From NCBI RefSeq assembly GCF_020181035.1, contig NZ_JAIQYY010000023.1:80603-144602 (forward strand): a DNA stretch of 64,000 nucleotides. Direction: 5' to 3'. Positions 60,121 through 64,000 of this stretch are shown piece by piece (the first letter of the stretch is position 1; each line of letters begins with the position of its first letter). The notes beneath the pieces are model-generated. The model was given only the letters and a program-made list of their open reading frames with translations. It made no database searches and was not told the origin of the DNA. The stretch is from Streptomyces sp. CoH27. GTDB taxonomy: Bacteria > Actinomycetota > Actinomycetes > Streptomycetales > Streptomycetaceae. A program made the position numbers and the translations under genes.

Positions 60121-60759
60121 CTAGGCGTCCGAGGGGAATGCGCGCTGGACGAAGGACGCGATGTGGGCGTGCAGGGCGCCGGCGGCCCCGTCGGCGTCGC
60201 CGGCGAGCGCGAGCCGCAGAATGTCCCGGTGCTCGGCGGCCTCCCGCTCCCAGGAGGGGTCGGTGGCCCAGGCGACGGCGGAGACGAGGGCGGCCTGGTC
60301 GCGGACCTCGTCGAGCATCCGGCCGAGCAGCGGATTGCCGCACGGCAGGTAGAGGGCGCGGTGGAACTCCCGGTTGGCGAGCGACCGTTCGGCGGTGTCG
60401 GTGGCCTCGTCGGCGCGGGAGAGCGCGTCGCGGGCGTCGTCGAGGGGGGCACCACGCCGGACGGCCCTGCGCAGCGCCTCCGGCTCCAGCAGCAGGCGCA
60501 CGTCGTAGACCTCGCGCGCCATGTCCGCGTCCACCATGCGCACTGTGACGCCCTTGTACTGGCTCATCACGACGAGTCCGGTCCCGGCGAGGGTCTTCAG
60601 CGCCTCGCGCACCGGGGTCTTGGACACCCCGAACTGCGCGGCCAGCTCCGTCTCGACCAGGGCCTGTCCGGGCGTCAACTGCCCGGTCAGGATGCGGTGT
60701 TTGATCGCGTCCAGCACGAACTGCGTGCGGGACGGGATCGGGGTGGGCACAGAGGTCAT
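60121..60759 (-). CDS. GntR/FadR-type (FCD) transcriptional regulator
   Basis: A 212-aa regulator with a winged helix (ETELAAQFGVSKTPVREALKTLAGTGLV, near residues 37-64) and the FCD effector domain (REFHRALYLPCGNPLLG supplies a metal-binding His). It is the first gene of an operon with the DapA-family and IlvD/Edd genes, so it probably senses the sugar acid or its breakdown product. ATG 60759 has gaggg upstream. Confidence 0.9.
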   Translation of the reverse strand: MTSVPTPIPSRTQFVLDAIKHRILTGQLTPGQALVETELAAQFGVSKTPVREALKTLAGTGLVVMSQYKGVTVRMVDADMAREVYDVRLLLEPEALRRAVRRGAPLDDARDALSRADEATDTAERSLANREFHRALYLPCGNPLLGRMLDEVRDQAALVSAVAWATDPSWEREAAEHRDILRLALAGDADGAAGALHAHIASFVQRAFPSDA

Positions 60760-60789
60760 GTGGCCCTCTCGGATCTCACATATCGCGTC

Positions 60790-60812
60790 TCATATATGAC
60801 GTACGAAGTACG
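60790..60812. promoter_or_regulatory. Palindromes upstream of the GntR operon
   Basis: TCATATATGA (60790-60799), a perfect palindrome, and CGTAC-GAA-GTACG (60800-60812), a 5-bp inverted repeat, abut each other 31-53 bp upstream of the regulator ATG. The AT-rich position suggests operator and promoter overlap, consistent with autoregulation. Confidence 0.55.
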
Positions 60813-60879
60813 ACGCGGTTGAAGGTAAGAGGGGGCCTGTGTTTCGTCAATGCTTCTGACAAAGGAAGTCGGGGGACCC

Positions 60880-61641
60880 TCAGAGCGTGTGGGTGGCGCC
60901 CTCGACAGCGGCGAAGGTGGGCCGGCCCGCCATCTCGGCGGCGCGTGCGGTGGCCGCCTCGCGGGTGAGCGTGGGACCGACGTGGGTGACGAGCAGCCCG
61001 CGCACACGCGCCTCGCGGGCGATACGCCCGGCGTCCTCGGGCGTCAGATGCACCTGTGCGCCCTGTTCGCTCTCGCGATGCACGTCGATGTCGGCCTCGC
61101 ACAGGAACAGATCGGCACGGTAGGCGAGTTCACCGAGCGCGGCGCACGGCCCGCTGTCCCCCGAGTACGCGAACACGCTCCCCTGGCACTCGGCCCGCAG
61201 CCCGTACGCCTCGGTGTCGTGGGCGACGGCGCGGGCGGTCAGCCGGAGGTTCCAGTGCCGGACGTCGTGGCCGTCGTACAGGACCCGGAAGTCGAAGACG
61301 CCCTTGAGGAACCCGACGTCCGGCCGCCCGAAGAAGCCGGCCAGCCGCTCGGCACAGTCCCGCGGGGCGTACACCGGGATCGGCGCGTGCGGGGTCATCG
61401 CGCCGAAGGCGAAGGCATAGGCGGCGGCGAGCAGGTCGGCACTGTGGTCGGCGTGCAGATGGGAGATCCAGATCGCGGTGAGCCGCGCCGGATCCGTGTG
61501 CCGTTGCAACGCGGCGAACGACCCGGGGCCCGCGTCCACCCACACCTCGGCCCCACCGCCGGCCAGCAGATACCCCGAGCAGGGCCGGTCGGGACCGGGA
61601 TGCGGGGAGGCGGTGCCGAGGACGGTGAGGCTGAGGGGCAT
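60880..61641 (-). CDS. MBL-fold metallo-hydrolase
   Basis: Metallo-beta-lactamase-fold protein of 253 aa, close to the RNase Z/cyclic-phosphodiesterase branch. It has ISHLHADHSADLL near residues 58-70 (zinc ligands), FAYSGDSGPC, ADLFLCEADI and VTHVGPT near the C-terminus. Function unknown; small molecule or RNA hydrolysis are both possible. Confidence 0.85.
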   Translation of the reverse strand: MPLSLTVLGTASPHPGPDRPCSGYLLAGGGAEVWVDAGPGSFAALQRHTDPARLTAIWISHLHADHSADLLAAAYAFAFGAMTPHAPIPVYAPRDCAERLAGFFGRPDVGFLKGVFDFRVLYDGHDVRHWNLRLTARAVAHDTEAYGLRAECQGSVFAYSGDSGPCAALGELAYRADLFLCEADIDVHRESEQGAQVHLTPEDAGRIAREARVRGLLVTHVGPTLTREAATARAAEMAGRPTFAAVEGATHTL

Positions 61642-61669
61642 GGAGGGAAGCGTACGGTGCCGTTTCAGC

Positions 61670-61878
61670 TAGTGCCGCGGCAGGCAACGGCCCGTCAAGG
61701 AGCGGCGTCCGGTGCGTGCTCTGGGGGGTCCCCCCGGCCGAAGGCTGGGGGAGTGCCGGCCGGAAGCCCTCGTACTGGACGTACTTGGGCTTTCGGCCGG
61801 TGCGGCGAGTGGGGGTACCCCCTCTGGGGGAGCGTGCAGGGCGTCGCGACGGGGCGAACGTTGCCTGTTGCGGCACTA
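61670..61878. mobile_element. MITE-like palindromic element bounded by TA
   Basis: A 209-bp segment begins TAGTGCCGCGGCAGGCAACG and ends with its inverted complement (18 of 20 positions). Each end starts with TA, the target-site duplication expected for IS630/Tc1-type elements. Its interior holds a long imperfect hairpin: ggccggaagccctcgtac pairs with gtacttgggctttcggcc at 15 of 18 positions. It has no coding capacity. No transposase gene is present in the window. Confidence 0.7.
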
Positions 61879-61935
61879 GGGGCGCTGCGACTCCCCAAGG
61901 GGCGCGGGGCTGTGCCGGTGTGCGGCTCGAAGCCG

Positions 61936-62529
61936 CTAACCCGACACCGGCCGCCATTCCGGATCCCGGCCGCTCAGACCCACGGCTCGGTCCAGCAGCG
62001 TCGAAGACTCCGGCACGGGAACGACCGGCCCGAACAGCCCGCTGCCCCGGCCGGGATCGTCGGCGGCGGCACGCAGGAACGTCAGCGCCGAGCCCAGCGC
62101 GGCGGGGTCGGGCGCATACTCCTGTCCCGTGGCGCGCGCCAGATCCCACCCGTGGATGACGAGCTCGTCGGCGACGACGGCACCCGCGACCGCCGCCGGC
62201 AGATCCACCCCGCCGGCCCGGGTGTCCCCGGTCCACGCGGCCGGGTCGCGCCAGGCGTCGGCCAGCTCGTCCAGCGTCTTGGACAGCTCCTCGCGCCAGC
62301 CGGGCCCGATGTCCGGGACGGTGGCGCCCGGGTTGGTGTCGGTCGTGGGACCGAGGTCCTTGCGGGCCGCGTCGCGGAAGGCGACGGACAGCCCCAGCAC
62401 GTGACCCAGCAGATTGCGCACCGCCAGGTCCGGGCAGGGTGTCGGGCCCGTCATCTGCTCGTCGGTCACCGACTCGGCGAGCCGCGCCACGATCCTGGTC
62501 TGCGGTCCGAGGTCCAGCGGGGTGGTCAT
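61936..62529 (-). CDS. TIGR03086-like mycothiol-dependent/DinB-fold protein
   Basis: A 197-aa helical protein of the DinB/maleylpyruvate-isomerase-like superfamily. It has TPCPDLAVRNLLGHVLG (the N-terminal His) and DELVIHGWDLARATGQ (a second His). Members are metal-binding and often annotated as TIGR03086. No substrate can be given. Confidence 0.87.
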   Translation of the reverse strand: MTTPLDLGPQTRIVARLAESVTDEQMTGPTPCPDLAVRNLLGHVLGLSVAFRDAARKDLGPTTDTNPGATVPDIGPGWREELSKTLDELADAWRDPAAWTGDTRAGGVDLPAAVAGAVVADELVIHGWDLARATGQEYAPDPAALGSALTFLRAAADDPGRGSGLFGPVVPVPESSTLLDRAVGLSGRDPEWRPVSG

Positions 62530-62729
62530 GCCTGTCTCACTCCTTCAGGGTCGCTGCCTGTACGAAGGGCAGACCGGCGGGCTCCCGAAAACTCATCGGT
62601 CCGCGTACGCCCGCGGGGCACGACTGACACGTTCCGACGGATTGCCGCCGGGAGCGGACCGCACCGGAATCCGGAATAAGGCACCTTACCGATCCGCGCC
62701 CACCCCCCTTAGCCCCACGATGACCAGGC

Positions 62730-63962
62730 ATGACGACTTCCTGGACCCTGCCGCGCGTGCTGCGCGACCGCAACGCGGGGCTGTATCTGACCGCGGTGAT
62801 GGTGTCGGGCTTCGGCAACTCCGCGCTGTTCCTGGCATCGGGTGTGTGGGTGAAGGACCTCACCGGCTCCGACAGCCTGGCCGCGCTGTGCATGCTCGCC
62901 ATGTGGGCCCCCACCCTGGCGGGCCCGGCGCTGGGCACGATCGCCGACCGCGTCCGCCGGGGGCCCCTGCTGGTGGCGCTGAACGCGGGACTGGCCGCCC
63001 TGCTGCTCACCCTGTGCACCGTGCGCTCGCCGGGCGGCCTGTGGCTGCTCTTCACCGTCCTGCTGGTCTACGGCGCCGCCGAGGTCGTCCACGACGCGGC
63101 CGAGTCGGCCCTGGTGACCGCGGCCGTCGGCCCGGAGCGCCTCGGCGACCTCAACGGGCTGCGCATGGCCGTCACCGAAGGCATGAAGCTCGTCGCCCCG
63201 CTGACCGGGGCGGGTCTGTACACGGCCTTCGGCGGCCCGGCCGTCGCCTGCCTGGACGCGGGCACCTTCGCGGTCGCCGCCGGGTTGTACGCCCTGCTGC
63301 GGGTGCGCGAGGAACGGCCGGCCCGGACCGGCGGCAGCCGGTGCAAGGAGACCGCGGAGGGCGTCCGGCACCTGTGGGGCCACCCGGAACTGCGACCGCT
63401 GGTCGGGGCGGGCGGTACGACGATGTTCCTCGCCTCCTTGAGCAGCACCACGCTGTATGCGGTCGTCGACCGCCTCGGCCACTCCCCCGCGTACACGGGC
63501 GTGCTCTACGCCGTCCAGGGCGCCGGCTCGGTGGCGGCCGGGCTCGTCTCGGGCACCGCGCTGCGGCGGCTCGGTCCCCGCCGGTTCGCGGCGGCGGGGA
63601 TCGCGCTGACGGCGCTCTCGATGATCATCCGTGCCGTGCCGTCGGACCCGGTCGCCCTCGCGTCCTCCGCGGCGGCCGGTCTCGGGCTGCCCTGTGTGCT
63701 CGTCGCGGTGTTCACCGCCGTCCAGCAGCGGACGCCCGGCCCGCTGCTGGGCCGGGCGACGGCGACCGCCAGCACCCTGGTCTTCACGCCGAACGTCATC
63801 GGGCTCGGCCTCGGCGCGGGCCTGGTCGAACTTGCCTCCCCCGTGCTGCTGTTGCCGGTCTACGGCCTGGCGCTGCTGCTGACGGCGGCCGTGCCGGCTC
63901 AGCGCGCGGACAGGGCCTCTCGTACCGCTGCGAGGTCGTCGTCCGACGCCAACCCGGCGTGA
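62730..63962 (+). CDS. MFS transporter
   Basis: Twelve-span major facilitator (410 aa). It has the loop motif IADRVRRGPLL between helices 2 and 3. It probably exports a drug or metabolite, but the substrate is not evident. There is no clear ribosome site ahead of ATG 62730. Its last 64 bases overlap the antisense tail of the next gene. Confidence 0.88.
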   Translation: MTTSWTLPRVLRDRNAGLYLTAVMVSGFGNSALFLASGVWVKDLTGSDSLAALCMLAMWAPTLAGPALGTIADRVRRGPLLVALNAGLAALLLTLCTVRSPGGLWLLFTVLLVYGAAEVVHDAAESALVTAAVGPERLGDLNGLRMAVTEGMKLVAPLTGAGLYTAFGGPAVACLDAGTFAVAAGLYALLRVREERPARTGGSRCKETAEGVRHLWGHPELRPLVGAGGTTMFLASLSSTTLYAVVDRLGHSPAYTGVLYAVQGAGSVAAGLVSGTALRRLGPRRFAAAGIALTALSMIIRAVPSDPVALASSAAAGLGLPCVLVAVFTAVQQRTPGPLLGRATATASTLVFTPNVIGLGLGAGLVELASPVLLLPVYGLALLLTAAVPAQRADRASRTAARSSSDANPA

Positions 63963-64000
63963 TACAGCCGCAGTTCGGTCGCGCCTTGCGCACGCGCGCG
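63899..64000 (-). CDS. C-terminus of an unidentified gene, cut by the window edge
   Basis: On the minus strand 33 codons read GATELRLYHAGLASDDDLAAVREALSAR and a stop, with good protein-like composition. The upstream part lies outside the window. The tail is convergent with the MFS gene. I do not recognise the family with confidence. Confidence 0.55.
   Translation of the reverse strand, partial: RARAQGATELRLYHAGLASDDDLAAVREALSAR

Overview
This is high-GC DNA with strong third-position GC, GTG/TTG starts and many 1-4 bp stop/start overlaps. The gene content is that of a Streptomyces chromosome: cobalamin genes, ectABCD, a SEDS protein, an LCP protein, an LAETG-anchored protein and Tat-exported pectinases. 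From memory, the order resembles the SCO1847-SCO1889 part of S. coelicolor; I could not check this.

Region 1 (1-18.4 kb): a cobalamin riboswitch is followed by the corrin genes. Seven coupled genes (cobD, cobQ, cobN, a ChlI/ChlD-type chelatase subunit, cobO, cobB, cobI) come first. A ZIP-type metal transporter lies on the opposite strand. A second coupled run follows: cobM, cobL, a cbiG-cobJ fusion, cobH, cbiX, cobC. Late-insertion (CobN) and early-insertion (CbiX, CbiG) hallmarks coexist. cobG, cobF, cobK and cobA are not in the window. An intergenic-type repeat seems to sit inside the cobB linker.

Region 2 (18.4-31.4 kb): an XRE/MmyB-type regulator is divergent from an NAD(P)H:FMN reductase across a dyad. 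Next come an LAETG surface protein, an amino-acid ABC transporter operon ending in an amidohydrolase, and a divergent class V aminotransferase. A cell-envelope group follows: an FtsW/RodA-like SEDS protein, a membrane-anchored lysozyme-like protein, a multispanning membrane protein and an LCP ligase. Their three promoter regions carry the same TTGCG-N6-CGCAA palindrome, which suggests a small envelope regulon.

Region 3 (31.4-46.8 kb): a DinB-like protein, the ectoine/hydroxyectoine operon ectABCD, a class V PLP enzyme, a DsbA/FrnE-like oxidoreductase, a GNAT protein, a DUF1349 protein, an aldehyde dehydrogenase divergent from an IclR regulator, a class A/B-like penicillin-binding protein, an NCS2/AzgA purine permease, a sigma factor with a partner membrane protein, and a secreted HAD acid phosphatase. 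A relic of a pectate lyase 3' end lies between the last two.

Region 4 (47-60.8 kb): a pectin/rhamnogalacturonan utilisation locus, all on the minus strand. It holds a PL9 lyase, a CE8 pectinesterase, a PL1 lyase, a CE12 acetylesterase, a sugar ABC transporter, a Gfo/Idh/MocA dehydrogenase, an IlvD/Edd dehydratase, a DapA-family enzyme and a GntR regulator. One member is a wrecked PmoA-like/GH43 chimera. Two LacI-type operator sequences precede the permeases. With the distant aldehyde dehydrogenase, the enzymes could make an oxidative sugar-acid route to 2-oxoglutarate.

Region 5 (60.8-64 kb): an MBL-fold hydrolase, a 209-bp MITE-like element bounded by TA with 20-bp inverted ends, a TIGR03086-like protein, an MFS transporter and the end of an unidentified gene. 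I saw no tRNA, rRNA, CRISPR array, transposase gene or phage gene.
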